The notes: a model not told the origin generated them from the letters alone. DNA of 12,982 nt from an uncultured Lachnospiraceae bacterium (GCA_910577785.1 CAJTNT010000073.1:1-12982); one strand, 5' to 3'; positions 1 to 8,047 are shown, counted from the stretch's first letter. Program-made: numbers and translations.

Positions 1-56
<56 letters not shown>

Positions 57-171
57 GCGCCTTTGTCTCTTTACCCTTTTGTCCTTTTATTCCTTTTATC
101 CCCATCCATTTTCTCCCCTTATACTGTTCTTCCTAACTTCTCTCCTTTCCCAATAGTTTTTCTCTTCTCCA

Positions 172-217
172 ATATATCGCCTGTCGATATATATAATATA
201 TCAGCTTCCGATATATC
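172..217. promoter_or_regulatory. Cluster of GATATAT palindromes (probable operator)
   Basis: Four half-sites of GATATAT/ATATATC lie within 46 bp. ATATATCG (172-179) and CGATATAT (185-192) are inverted across 5 bp. GATATAT and ATATATC (186-202) form a 17-bp palindrome. GATATATC (210-217) is a perfect 8-bp palindrome. The last fills part of the promoter spacer and the 17-bp one covers the -10, so a dimeric repressor bound here would block polymerase. I recall similar layouts at self-regulated PadR-family genes in clostridia, but the regulated gene lies off the left edge and the regulator is not identified. Confidence 0.55.
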
Positions 218-223
218 TGTCAA
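195..223 (-). promoter_or_regulatory. Leftward sigma-A promoter for a gene beyond the left edge
   Basis: On the minus strand TTGACA (223-218) is separated by exactly 17 bp from TATATT (200-195). The -35 is a perfect consensus and the -10 matches at five of six positions. Transcription should start near base 188 and run left through purine-rich DNA and the heptamer array, out of the window. The promoter is embedded in palindromic GATATAT sites, so it is probably repressible. Confidence 0.7.
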
Positions 224-325
224 GTTTCTTTCACCTATTTGTCTGAGATTTCATAGAAAAGGATACTCTTCGCGAAGCAGAAATTTTTCCGCCACGCAAG
301 GGAACATACCGACTTCCATTCTGTA

Positions 326-459
326 GCGGAGGAAGGAGGAAGGCTGCATAAAGAAACCCTAAAGGGACGTCAGTACTTAGCGAGGTGTTTTCGAGCTTAG
401 TACTGCTACGTCCCGATCGGAGCGGAAGCGCGTTTCTGTTGCGGCCTTCCTCCTTCCGC
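326..459. repeat. 134-bp nested inverted repeat
   Basis: The outer arms are 331-347 (GGAAGGAGGAAGGCTGC) and 441-457, complementary with one G-T pair. Nested inside are GAAAC (353-357) with GTTTC (431-435), GGGACGT (364-370) with ACGTCCC (408-414), and CAGTACT (371-377) with AGTACTG (399-405). The whole segment can fold into one long interrupted stem. Open frames exist on both strands but are low-complexity and have no ribosome site, so I do not call a protein. It resembles a small non-autonomous repeat of the MITE or REP type, or a structured RNA; copies elsewhere in the genome would decide. Bases 230-325 show only a small palindrome, CTTCGCGAAG at 268-277. Confidence 0.65.
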
Positions 460-466
460 AGCGTTC

Positions 467-642
467 CGTATGGCAGTACCTTCCTCCTGATGCCTCCCGC
501 CTTCCATATGGAAGCACCTTTCCGCTGCAGCCTCCCCCTAAAATCCATCCCCCAAAAAAAGGAATCCCCATACCTTATGGAAGCACCTTTCTGCTGCAGC
601 CTCCCCCTAAAATCCACCCCCAAAAAAGGAATCCCCATACCT
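467..642. repeat. 69-bp near-tandem repeat, two full copies and one partial
   Basis: Copy 1 is 507-575 and copy 2 is 576-642. Both begin TATGGAAGCACCTTTC and end GGAATCCCCATACCT. They differ by one C/T substitution and by two single-base length changes near and within the C and A runs. A degenerate partial copy (TATGGCAGTACCTTCC and onward) occupies about 467-506 and joins the inverted repeat on its left. The length differences shift any reading frame, which argues against a coding role. The element ends about 25 bp before the ppdK promoter. Confidence 0.85.
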
Positions 643-667
643 TTTCCAGGATTTTTTACAAAAAATA

Positions 668-695
668 TTGCTATTCTACCAAAATATGTTAAGAT
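668..695 (+). promoter_or_regulatory. Probable ppdK promoter, extended -10
   Basis: TTGCTA (668-673) is followed by a 16-bp spacer ending in TGT and then TAAGAT (690-695), so the -10 has the TGn extension typical of Gram-positive sigma-A promoters. Transcription would start near 702, giving a leader of about 125 bases before the ppdK ATG. A small hairpin, GTGTG (700-704) with CACAC (712-716), would lie at the very 5' end of the transcript. No known riboswitch is recognised in this leader. Confidence 0.5.
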
Positions 696-829
696 AGAAG
701 TGTGTAGTTTGCACACGGTGAATGTATCTGTAGAATACGGAGGGAGTACAGGTGGGTTATAGGTCACATTCAGTCATCCGTATTTCACACAACAATCAAC
801 CAAAGTAAATATTTAGGAGGAATTTTCAA

Positions 830-3457
830 ATGGCAAACAAATGGGTTTACCTCTTTAAAGAGGGCAATGCAAACATGCGTGAGCTCCTGGGCGGAAAAGG
901 CGCCAACCTCGCCGAGATGACCAGCTTAGGCCTTCCTGTTCCACAGGGTTTCACAATCACAACAGAAGCTTGTACGCAGTACTATGAAGACGGCCGCCAG
1001 ATCAACGACGAGATCCAGGGGCAGATCAACGAGTACATTGGCAAGATGGAAGAGATTACCGGCAAGAAATTCGGCGATACGGAGAATCCGCTCTTAGTAT
1101 CCGTCCGTTCTGGCGCAAGGGCTTCCATGCCTGGTATGATGGACACCATCTTAAACCTTGGCCTAAACGAAACTGTTGTAAACGTAATTGCGGAAAAATC
1201 CGGAAATCCCCGCTGGGCCTGGGACTGCTACAGAAGATTTATCCAAATGTATTCCGACGTCGTGATGGAAGTAGGCAAGAAATACTTTGAAGAGCTGATT
1301 GACAAAATGAAGGCTGAAAAGGGCGTGACACAGGACGTAGACCTTACTGCTGACGATCTGAAAGAGCTTGCATCACAGTTCAAGGCTGAGTACAAGGAAA
1401 AGATTGGCGAAGACTTCCCAGACGATCCCAAGGAACAGTTAATGGGCGCCGTAAAGGCCGTTTTCCGTTCTTGGGACAATCCCCGCGCAAACGTATACCG
1501 CCGCGACAACGACATCCCCTATTCCTGGGGCACAGCTGTTAACGTACAGAGCATGGCCTTTGGCAACATGGGCGATGACTGCGGCACAGGCGTTGCATTC
1601 ACCCGTGACCCGGCAACCGGCGAAAAGAAGCTGATGGGCGAGTTTTTGACCAACGCCCAAGGCGAAGACGTGGTGGCAGGCGTGCGCACCCCAATGCCGA
1701 TCGCCCAGATGGAAGAGAAATTCCCAGAAGCGTTTGAGCAGTTCAAGCAGGTATGCGAGACACTTGAGAACCACTACAGGGATATGCAGGATATGGAGTT
1801 TACCGTTGAGAACGAGAAGCTGTATATGCTCCAGACCAGGAACGGCAAGAGAACCGCTCAGGCTGCCTTAAAGATTGCCTGCGATTTGGTGGACGAAGGC
1901 ATGAGGACAGAAGAAGAAGCCGTTGCCATGATTGACCCGCGTAACCTTGACACCCTGCTGCATCCACAGTTTGACGCAGCCAAACTGAAAGCAACCACAC
2001 CAATTTCCAAAGCCCTTGGCGCATCCCCGGGAGCTGCCTGCGGCAAGATTGTATTTACGGCTGACGACGCTAAGGCATGGGCAGCCAAAGGCGAGAAGGT
2101 CGTATTGGTACGTCTGGAAACCTCCCCAGAGGATATCGAAGGCATGAAGGCTTCCCAGGGTATCCTGACCGTACGCGGCGGTATGACCAGCCATGCAGCC
2201 GTTGTGGCACGCGGTATGGGTACCTGCTGCGTTTCTGGCTGCGGCGACATTACCATGGATGAAGATAACAAGAAATTCACCCTTGCCGGCAAAGAGTATC
2301 ATGAAGGGGACTGCATTTCCATTGACGGCTCCACCGGTAATATTTATGACGGCTTAATCCCAACCGTTGACGCTACGATCGCCGGCGAATTTGGCAGGAT
2401 TATGGGATGGGCTGATAAATACAGGACACTGAAGGTAAGGACAAATGCAGATACTCCCGCCGACGCCAAGAAGGCACGCGAGCTTGGCGCAGAAGGCATC
2501 GGCCTCTGCCGTACGGAGCATATGTTCTTCGAAGGCAACCGTATCGACGCATTCCGCGAGATGATCTGCGCCGCGAACGTAGAGGAACGGGAAGCTGCCC
2601 TGGCGAAAATCCTTCCGGAACAGCAGGGAGACTTCGAGAAATTATATGAGGCTCTGGAGGGGAACCCAGTTACCATCCGTTTCCTGGATCCGCCGCTCCA
2701 TGAGTTCGTTCCGACAGAGGAAGAAGATATCCAGAAGCTGGCTGACGCCCAGGGCAAATCCGTAGAGGACATCAAGGCAATCATTGATTCCCTCCATGAG
2801 TTCAACCCGATGATGGGACACCGTGGATGCCGTCTGGCCGTTACCTATCCGGAAATCGCCAAGATGCAGACAAGCGCTGTAATCCGGGCTGCTATCAACG
2901 TACAGAAAGCGCATGCTGACTGGACCGTAAAACCAGAAATCATGATTCCATTGATTGGCGATATCAAGGAATTAAAATATGTCAAGAAAGTAGTTGTGGA
3001 GACTGCTGACGCTGAGATCGCCGCTGCAGGCGTTGACCTGAAATATGAAGTGGGCACGATGATTGAAATCCCAAGGGCAGCCCTGACGGCTGACGAGATT
3101 GCCAAAGAAGCGGACTTCTTCTGCTTCGGCACCAATGACCTGACGCAGATGACCTTTGGATTCTCCCGTGACGACTCCGGCAAGTTCTTAGAGGCATACT
3201 ACGATGCCAAGATCTTCGAGAACGACCCGTTTGCAAAGCTTGACCAGACAGGCGTTGGCAAGTTAATGGAGACTGCCATTAAGTTAGGCAAGCCCGTGAA
3301 CCCCAACCTCCACATCGGCATCTGCGGCGAACATGGCGGAGACCCATCCTCTGTAGAGTTCTGCAACAAGATTGGGCTTGACTATGTTTCCTGCTCACCG
3401 TTCCGCGTGCCAATCGCAAGGCTCGCTGCGGCGCAGGCTGCAATTGCCCAGAAATAA
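830..3457 (+). CDS. ppdK: Pyruvate, phosphate dikinase
   Basis: This cytoplasmic enzyme reversibly interconverts pyruvate + ATP + Pi and PEP + AMP + PPi. In many anaerobic clostridia it works in the glycolytic direction. The 875-residue length matches the family (about 874). The N-terminal ATP-binding half carries GGKGANLAEM near residue 22 and SVRSGARASMPGMMDTI near 91-107. The central swivelling domain carries GGMTSHAAVVARGMG, with phospho-acceptor His455 and, two residues before it, Thr453, the usual target of a PPDK regulatory kinase. The C-terminal PEP/pyruvate barrel carries GICGEHGGDP with catalytic Cys832. The start is supported by AGGAGG (815-820), nine bases before the ATG. It appears monocistronic, with hairpins after the double stop TAATAG. 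No regulatory kinase gene is in the window. All key residues are present, so it should be active. Confidence 0.97.
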   Translation: MANKWVYLFKEGNANMRELLGGKGANLAEMTSLGLPVPQGFTITTEACTQYYEDGRQINDEIQGQINEYIGKMEEITGKKFGDTENPLLVSVRSGARASMPGMMDTILNLGLNETVVNVIAEKSGNPRWAWDCYRRFIQMYSDVVMEVGKKYFEELIDKMKAEKGVTQDVDLTADDLKELASQFKAEYKEKIGEDFPDDPKEQLMGAVKAVFRSWDNPRANVYRRDNDIPYSWGTAVNVQSMAFGNMGDDCGTGVAFTRDPATGEKKLMGEFLTNAQGEDVVAGVRTPMPIAQMEEKFPEAFEQFKQVCETLENHYRDMQDMEFTVENEKLYMLQTRNGKRTAQAALKIACDLVDEGMRTEEEAVAMIDPRNLDTLLHPQFDAAKLKATTPISKALGASPGAACGKIVFTADDAKAWAAKGEKVVLVRLETSPEDIEGMKASQGILTVRGGMTSHAAVVARGMGTCCVSGCGDITMDEDNKKFTLAGKEYHEGDCISIDGSTGNIYDGLIPTVDATIAGEFGRIMGWADKYRTLKVRTNADTPADAKKARELGAEGIGLCRTEHMFFEGNRIDAFREMICAANVEEREAALAKILPEQQGDFEKLYEALEGNPVTIRFLDPPLHEFVPTEEEDIQKLADAQGKSVEDIKAIIDSLHEFNPMMGHRGCRLAVTYPEIAKMQTSAVIRAAINVQKAHADWTVKPEIMIPLIGDIKELKYVKKVVVETADAEIAAAGVDLKYEVGTMIEIPRAALTADEIAKEADFFCFGTNDLTQMTFGFSRDDSGKFLEAYYDAKIFENDPFAKLDQTGVGKLMETAIKLGKPVNPNLHIGICGEHGGDPSSVEFCNKIGLDYVSCSPFRVPIARLAAAQAAIAQK

Positions 3458-3552
3458 TAGCTATCTTTCCGTGAAAAGCTATTTATAACATGAATGTCTA
3501 AATACCATTCGTTGTACAACCAGCTCCGCCTATTATAGGCAGAGCTGGTTGT
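3456..3552. terminator. Two hairpins between convergent ppdK and metH
   Basis: The first hairpin overlaps the ppdK stop: AATAGCT (3456-3462) with AGCTATT (3477-3483), and TTTC/GAAA inside. The second is strong: ACAACCAGCTC (3516-3526) pairs with GAGCTGGTTGT (3542-3552) around an inner GCCTA/TAGGC stem. It lies between converging genes and could end transcription from both sides. Neither strand has a clean run of Ts immediately after the stem, so it is not a textbook intrinsic terminator. I see no gene in 3553-3658. Confidence 0.55.
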
Positions 3553-3658
3553 AATAAAAATACTCTGCCAATCTCCCCTCAGCTTCTAAAGCTCAATCAG
3601 CTTGGCCAAATCGGTATGCATGCTTTTGACAGGCATCCATCTAATGGACAGCTGCACA

Positions 3659-6043
3659 CTATGCCCCAAACAGCTCATTCGCATAACGGACGGAACCCAT
3701 GGCGTCCTTGGAATAGAAATCCGCCCCAATCATATCCGCATAGGTCTGGGTGAGGACCGCGCCGCCCACCATGACTTTGCAGGCTGGCGCCTCTTTTTTC
3801 AGCAGCTGGATGGTGATTTCCATATTTGATACCGTAGTGGTCATCAGGGCGCTTAGTCCTACCAGCCTGACATCATGCTCCCTGGCTGCCTTCACAACGT
3901 CCTCCGGCGGCACGTCTTTTCCCAGATCAATCACTTCAAACCCATAGTTCTCCAGCAATACCTTGACAATGTTCTTCCCGATGTCATGGATATCGCCTTT
4001 CACCGTGGCTATCACGATTGTCCCCTTAGAGGCAGAATCGTCCCCTTTGGCCTTCAGGTGTTCCTTAATGGCGTCAAACCCTGCCTTGGCAGCGTCCGCG
4101 CTCATCAGAAGCTGGGGCAGGAACATTGTTTTCTTCTCAAATCCCTGCCCTACGTGGTCTAAGGCTGGGATTAAGTCCCCGTCAATCACCGCCAGCGGCT
4201 CCTTATCCTGCAGCTCCTTTTTGGCCGCCTGGTAGGCGCTTTCCGCAAGACCCTTTACCACAGCGTCATAGAGGCTGATTTCCCCTGATTTTGCCGGAGC
4301 CGCCCCTGGCGCCCCTGGCTGCTGGGAGTAAATCCCAATATAATCCGCACACTGGACATCGCTGCCGTTTAGGGCGCAATACGCGTGGTACGCCGCCATC
4401 ATGGCCTCGCTGCCTGGGTTGATGATGCCTGCGCTCAGCCCCCGCGACAGCGCAATCGTAAAGAACGCCGTATTGACTTTTTCCCGCTGGGGAAGTCCAA
4501 AAGAGATATTCGATACGCCCAGGGTGGTGTGGACGCCCATCTGATGCCGCACATAATCCAGGGCGTCCAGCGTAACCTGGGCATTTTCCTGCCCCGTGCT
4601 GATGGTCAGGGTCAGGGTGTCGATTAGGAGGTCTTTTTTGCCAATGCCATATTTTGCCGCTTCGGCAATAATTTTCTCCGCCACGCGGACGCGCCCTTCC
4701 GCCGTCTTGGGAATCCCTTTCTCATCCAATGCCAGGCAGACAACCATGCCGCCGTACTTCGCCACCAGAGGAAATACTGTATCCATGGATTCCTGCTTGC
4801 CGTTGACAGAGTTAATCAGGGGCTTGCCGTTATAGAGGCGCATAGCTGTCTCCATGGCCGCGCCGTCCGAAGTATCAATCTGCAGAGGCAGGCCGGTGAT
4901 CCCCTGGATCCCTGTCACCGCCTTGCGCATCATCTCTACTTCGTCAATTTCAGGCAGGCCCACATTGACATCCAGGATATGGGCGCCATGCTCCTGCTGG
5001 ACAAGGGCTTCCTTATAGATGTATTCCATGTCTTTCTCCCGTAACGCCTGCTTAAAACGGGATTTTCCTGTCGGGTTAATCCGCTCGCCAATAATCATGG
5101 GGCGTTCCTCAAACACCACGGCATGCGTATAAGACGAAACCACGGAGCGGTTTTTCTCCGTCACCTGTAGGGGCGGCATGCCCTGGCAGGCGCCCACCAA
5201 AGCCTGGATATGGGCGGGCGTTGTGCCACAGCAGCCGCCCAGAATGGACATCCCCTCCGCAGCAATCTCTTTCATAATGGCGGCAAAATCCCCTGGCGTG
5301 ACCTGAAAGCAGGTTCTGCCGTCCACTACTACTGGCAGGCCTGCATTGGGGTTCAGCACCAGCGGCAGCGAGCATATCTGGCGCAGCTTCGGCAGGAAGC
5401 CCTTCATGACGTCAGGGCCAAAGCCGCAGTTTAAGCCTATGGCGTCCACCCGCAGCCCCTCCAGCATGGCGACTGCCGCTTCCATATCTGCGCCTGTCAG
5501 AAGCTTGCCGCTTTCATCAAAGACCATCGTAACCACAACCGGAAGGCTGGTATTCTCCTTGGCGGCCAGGACAGCGGCCTTGATTTCATACGTATCGTTC
5601 ATCGTTTCAATCAGGCAAAGATCTGCGCCCGCCTGTTCCCCAGCGACACATACGGGCCGGAAGGCTTCATACGCCGCTTCAAAGGGCAGGTCGCCCAAAG
5701 GTTCCAAGAGCTTGCCCAAGGAGCCAATATCAAGGGCAGCGAACGCCTTTTTCCCCGTTTCCGCAATGGCACGTTTCACCAGTGCAATCCCTCTTTGCGT
5801 CAGTTCCTCGCAAGTATAGCCTGTGCCTTCCATTTTGAAAGGATTAATGCCAAACGTATTGGCCTTGATAATATTGGCTCCGGCTTCTAAGTAGCTCTTG
5901 TGGATGTCCAGAATAACGTTTTCCCTGGTGGCATTCCAGACTTCCGGCAGCTCGCCGGAGCGAAGGCCCTGCTTTTGCAGCATCGTACCCATTGCTCCAT
6001 CAAAAAATAGCAGTTCTTTTCCTAAATGATCTTTAAATTTCAT
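3659..6043 (-). CDS. metH: Cobalamin-dependent methionine synthase, three-domain form
   Basis: MetH transfers a methyl group from 5-methyl-tetrahydrofolate to homocysteine through methylcobalamin. This 794-residue protein has the homocysteine-binding barrel first, with zinc ligands Cys206 (GLNCG) and Cys271-Cys272 (GGCCGTTP). The pterin-binding barrel follows, starting near residue 315 (IIGERINPTGKSRF). The cobalamin cap and Rossmann domains come last, with the base-off ligand His686 in DIHDIGKN. It stops after the cobalamin domain: the C-terminal reactivation domain of the roughly 1200-residue E. coli enzyme is absent and is supplied by the gene just upstream (6758-6111). The frame is open back to an ATG at 6202, but that would overlap the upstream gene. 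The ATG at 6043 has GGAGGT (6053-6048) four bases ahead and gives the normal N-terminus, so I use it. It is the last gene of the metF operon. Confidence 0.96.
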   Translation of the reverse strand: MKFKDHLGKELLFFDGAMGTMLQKQGLRSGELPEVWNATRENVILDIHKSYLEAGANIIKANTFGINPFKMEGTGYTCEELTQRGIALVKRAIAETGKKAFAALDIGSLGKLLEPLGDLPFEAAYEAFRPVCVAGEQAGADLCLIETMNDTYEIKAAVLAAKENTSLPVVVTMVFDESGKLLTGADMEAAVAMLEGLRVDAIGLNCGFGPDVMKGFLPKLRQICSLPLVLNPNAGLPVVVDGRTCFQVTPGDFAAIMKEIAAEGMSILGGCCGTTPAHIQALVGACQGMPPLQVTEKNRSVVSSYTHAVVFEERPMIIGERINPTGKSRFKQALREKDMEYIYKEALVQQEHGAHILDVNVGLPEIDEVEMMRKAVTGIQGITGLPLQIDTSDGAAMETAMRLYNGKPLINSVNGKQESMDTVFPLVAKYGGMVVCLALDEKGIPKTAEGRVRVAEKIIAEAAKYGIGKKDLLIDTLTLTISTGQENAQVTLDALDYVRHQMGVHTTLGVSNISFGLPQREKVNTAFFTIALSRGLSAGIINPGSEAMMAAYHAYCALNGSDVQCADYIGIYSQQPGAPGAAPAKSGEISLYDAVVKGLAESAYQAAKKELQDKEPLAVIDGDLIPALDHVGQGFEKKTMFLPQLLMSADAAKAGFDAIKEHLKAKGDDSASKGTIVIATVKGDIHDIGKNIVKVLLENYGFEVIDLGKDVPPEDVVKAAREHDVRLVGLSALMTTTVSNMEITIQLLKKEAPACKVMVGGAVLTQTYADMIGADFYSKDAMGSVRYANELFGA

Positions 6044-6110
6044 GGCTACCTCCAACATGATATCCTTTATGGCTTCCTCGAAAGGAGCCTGTGGCTTTGC
6101 TCCTATGCTT

Positions 6111-6758
6111 TTATTCCTCCTGGCGAAATTCACAATCCGTCTTGCCGCACTGGCTGCAGGATGGCATCTGGCAAGACTGCCCCCTGGCGGGCGTAAGGCC
6201 AATCAGGGCGGTGACCGACTTGGAGGGCATCATCAAGTTCCCGGCCGTGAGGGTCACCCCAATCCGTTTGCTGCACTCCAGCATGGCAAAAATGTCTTTT
6301 TGGTATTCCAGGGAAAAGTCCCCATAGCCGGGGCTGAACCTAGGGCGCAGGTACAGGCCGCGTCCCTGCGCATCCTTTTTTATCTCGGCGCTGATTTCAT
6401 CCAGGTAAGACTCGATATATGCGGCGCCTGCAGCCTGCACGATGGCGGCCTTCGCAAGATTGAGGACGGAATATTTCTTAATCATCAGATCTGCTGTGCG
6501 CCCAATGGTGGCGGCCAGAAGCGCCACGCGCCTGCAGCCCTTCAAGTTCCTGGCCAGGCTGGCGCTTGTCACTGCCAGCCCCCCAAACAAGACCTTGTCC
6601 CCTTCCACTTCGCAGCCATATTCGCGGTATATGCTCTTGGGCATACTGTCTGCCTCCAATTCCGCGGCCACCTCTTCCAAAAGCTGCAGCGTCTGCCCAT
6701 CCGCTTCCTGCCTGCCATAGCCCAAATACCGCAGCGTTTCTTTTCTGTCTACTTTCAT
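6111..6758 (-). CDS. MetH reactivation-domain protein (stand-alone)
   Basis: In one-piece MetH the C-terminal domain binds S-adenosylmethionine and helps remethylate cobalamin that has been oxidised to the Cob(II) state. This 215-residue protein corresponds to that domain: RPRFSPGYGDF at 138-148 matches its characteristic R-x-x-x-GY AdoMet-binding motif, and ALIGLTP follows at 184-190. A cysteine cluster, C-x4-C-x2-C-x4-C, lies at residues 196-209, as in other clostridial stand-alone versions, and might bind metal. The neighbour metH lacks exactly this domain, which supports the assignment. The ATG at 6758 is preferred because AGGGGGG (6773-6767) lies eight bases upstream. An in-frame ATG at 6800 would add 14 residues, but that stretch derives from a decayed copy of the metF end. 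The gap to metH is 67 bp and holds a small AGGAGC/GCTCCT hairpin. Confidence 0.9.
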   Translation of the reverse strand: MKVDRKETLRYLGYGRQEADGQTLQLLEEVAAELEADSMPKSIYREYGCEVEGDKVLFGGLAVTSASLARNLKGCRRVALLAATIGRTADLMIKKYSVLNLAKAAIVQAAGAAYIESYLDEISAEIKKDAQGRGLYLRPRFSPGYGDFSLEYQKDIFAMLECSKRIGVTLTAGNLMMPSKSVTALIGLTPARGQSCQMPSCSQCGKTDCEFRQEE

Positions 6759-6782
6759 GATCAATGCCCCCCTGTCCATCCT

Positions 6783-6828
6783 TTCTGGCAAATTACGCAT
6801 AATCGCTTCTGCCGCACCTGGCTTTCAT
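6783..6828 (-). repeat. Decayed duplicate of the metF 3' end
   Basis: Bases 6783-6828 align with 6851-6898, inside the metF C-terminal codons, at 37 of 46 positions plus a 2-base gap. Both copies share GCATAATCGC, CTGCC and CTGGCTT blocks in the same order and orientation. On the minus strand, in the frame of the reactivation gene, the copy reads KPGAAEAIMRNLPE, against KPDVAGAIMHNLSE at the MetF C-terminus (9 of 14 identical). It sits in the 77-bp gap between the metF stop and the next start and overlaps the possible 5' extension of that gene. Confidence 0.8.
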
Positions 6829-6835
6829 CCGCCAT

Positions 6836-7705
6836 TTATGCTTTATATATTTCCGACAGGTTATGCATAATCGCCCCTGCCACATCTGGCTTATTCATGG
6901 TATAAATATGGATATGGCCTACCCCGTTGGCAATTAAGTCAATAATCTGCTCCGTGGCATAGGCAATCCCCGCCTGCTTCAATGCCGCTGAGTTGTCTGC
7001 GAACCGCTCTACCATCATCCGGAAGCGCTGCGGCAGCACAGACCCTGACAGCGCCCCAATCCGTTTCATCTGGCTTACATTCGTCACTGGCATAATCCCC
7101 GCAATCACCGGCACATGGATCCCCTTCTTCAGCGCCTTATAGAGGAAGCTGTAGAGGATGTTGTTGTCAAAAAACATCTGCGTGGTCAGGAACTCGCAGC
7201 CTGCCTCCACCTTCCGCTTGAGGTTGTCAATATCCGCCTCCACAGATTCCGCTTCCGGATGTCCTTCCGGATAGCACGCGCCCCCAATGCAGAAATCCCC
7301 AAATGCCCGGATTTCCGCTATCAGCTCACTGGCATGGCGGTACTGGTTCGGCAGGGGAAAATCGGCATTTTCCGGGATATCGCCACGCAGGGCCAGAATA
7401 TTTTCAATTTTATTTTGCTTCAGCTCCCCTAAGACTTCCTGTATCTTGTTCCGATCAGAGGATGCACAGGTCAAGTGCGCGAGGGCTGTTATCCCATTGA
7501 CGTTCTGGGCTTCATTTGCCAAGTTAACCGTATGTTCGCTTATCCCGCCAGTCGCCCCATAGGTTACGCTGATAAAGGTCGGGCAAAGCTGCGCAATCTC
7601 CCGCACCAGGTCATGTGCCTTTTGCAGCTCGGAGCCTTTCTTGGGAGGGAAGAGTTCACAGCTTATGGTGATTTCTTTTGATTTTAACAGTTCTGATATT
7701 TTCAT
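6836..7705 (-). CDS. metF: 5,10-methylenetetrahydrofolate reductase
   Basis: This flavoprotein reduces 5,10-methylene-tetrahydrofolate to 5-methyl-tetrahydrofolate, the methyl donor for MetH encoded downstream. The 289-residue single-domain length is normal for bacterial MetF. Visible motifs are CELFPPKKG (residues 16-24, with the conserved Glu17), SVTYGATGG (46-54) and LRGD (106-109, with the Asp expected to lie near the flavin), and the (beta-alpha)8 pattern continues through MFFDN and PVIAGIMPVTN. It opens a leftward operon with the reactivation protein and metH. The start at 7705 has only a weak, distant ribosome site (AGAAAGG, about 14 bases upstream), but the N-terminus is the standard one. 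Upstream are a strong promoter and a long structured leader, so expression is probably controlled in the leader. Some clostridial MetF enzymes work with a MetV partner; none is seen here. Confidence 0.95.
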   Translation of the reverse strand: MKISELLKSKEITISCELFPPKKGSELQKAHDLVREIAQLCPTFISVTYGATGGISEHTVNLANEAQNVNGITALAHLTCASSDRNKIQEVLGELKQNKIENILALRGDIPENADFPLPNQYRHASELIAEIRAFGDFCIGGACYPEGHPEAESVEADIDNLKRKVEAGCEFLTTQMFFDNNILYSFLYKALKKGIHVPVIAGIMPVTNVSQMKRIGALSGSVLPQRFRMMVERFADNSAALKQAGIAYATEQIIDLIANGVGHIHIYTMNKPDVAGAIMHNLSEIYKA

Positions 7706-7906
7706 GGTCTACAAATTATCCTTTCTGGGTAGGTTTTTATCTATTCCATTGATCGTTTTTTAAATGTTTGGTTCATTTCAAATGCTCTTTCCCCAAACGG
7801 ACGCTGGTTCCGGCAAGCCAGCTGGCATCACGTACGAAAGCCCATATTTTGAAGACTCTCATTCTTTCTGCGAAAAAAGAGGCAACAGCTTGTACGGCCA
7901 AAACAC
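7706..7906 (-). promoter_or_regulatory. Structured 5' leader of metF, class unknown
   Basis: About 200 bases separate the predicted transcription start from the metF ATG. Several stems can be drawn by eye, given here in plus-strand coordinates. P1 is 7888-7896 with 7831-7841 (CGTAC/GTACG then AAGC/GCTT, with a 2-base bulge), enclosing P2 at 7858-7881 (about ten pairs, three-base loop). P3 is 7803-7822 (GCTGG/CCAGC). P4 is 7766-7771 with 7793-7798 (GTTTGG/CCAAAC), around a CATT/AATG hairpin. I looked for the S-box (SAM-I), cobalamin, THF and T-box core motifs and found none. No poly-U terminator is evident before the ATG, so any control would more likely act on translation. Confidence 0.45.
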
Positions 7907-7912
7907 TTTTTT

Positions 7913-7941
7913 ATTATAATGATTTACCGCGCAAAAGTCAA
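7913..7941 (-). promoter_or_regulatory. Sigma-A promoter of the metF operon
   Basis: On the minus strand TTGACT (7941-7936) is followed, after a 17-bp spacer, by a perfect TATAAT (7918-7913). Only one base differs from consensus. Transcription should start around 7906. No other promoter as good is seen before metF, and the 77-bp and 67-bp gaps inside the operon show no convincing internal promoter, so the three genes are probably co-transcribed from here. Confidence 0.85.
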
Positions 7942-8047
7942 ACATGTATAAAAAATGCTTTTCTTTGCCATAATAGTACTGTTACTTTTCATGGGGCGGG
8001 GAGATTTCCGCTATGTCTGCCCGCTCCGTGAATGGTCACCTGTTACT

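Noticed and set aside
231..767. Long open frames on both strands across the repeat region before ppdK
   Set aside because: They are translations of the inverted and tandem repeats; unit length differences shift frame, composition is low-complexity and no ribosome site precedes them.
3553..3658. A 23-codon minus-strand frame just after metH
   Set aside because: Too short, overlaps the metH end and has no ribosome site.
6044..6202. Upstream extension of metH to the ATG at 6202
   Set aside because: It would overlap the reactivation gene; the ATG at 6043 has a good ribosome site and gives the family N-terminus.
7706..7906. S-box (SAM-I) or cobalamin riboswitch before metF
   Set aside because: The expected core motifs were looked for by eye and not found; the leader is left as unassigned.
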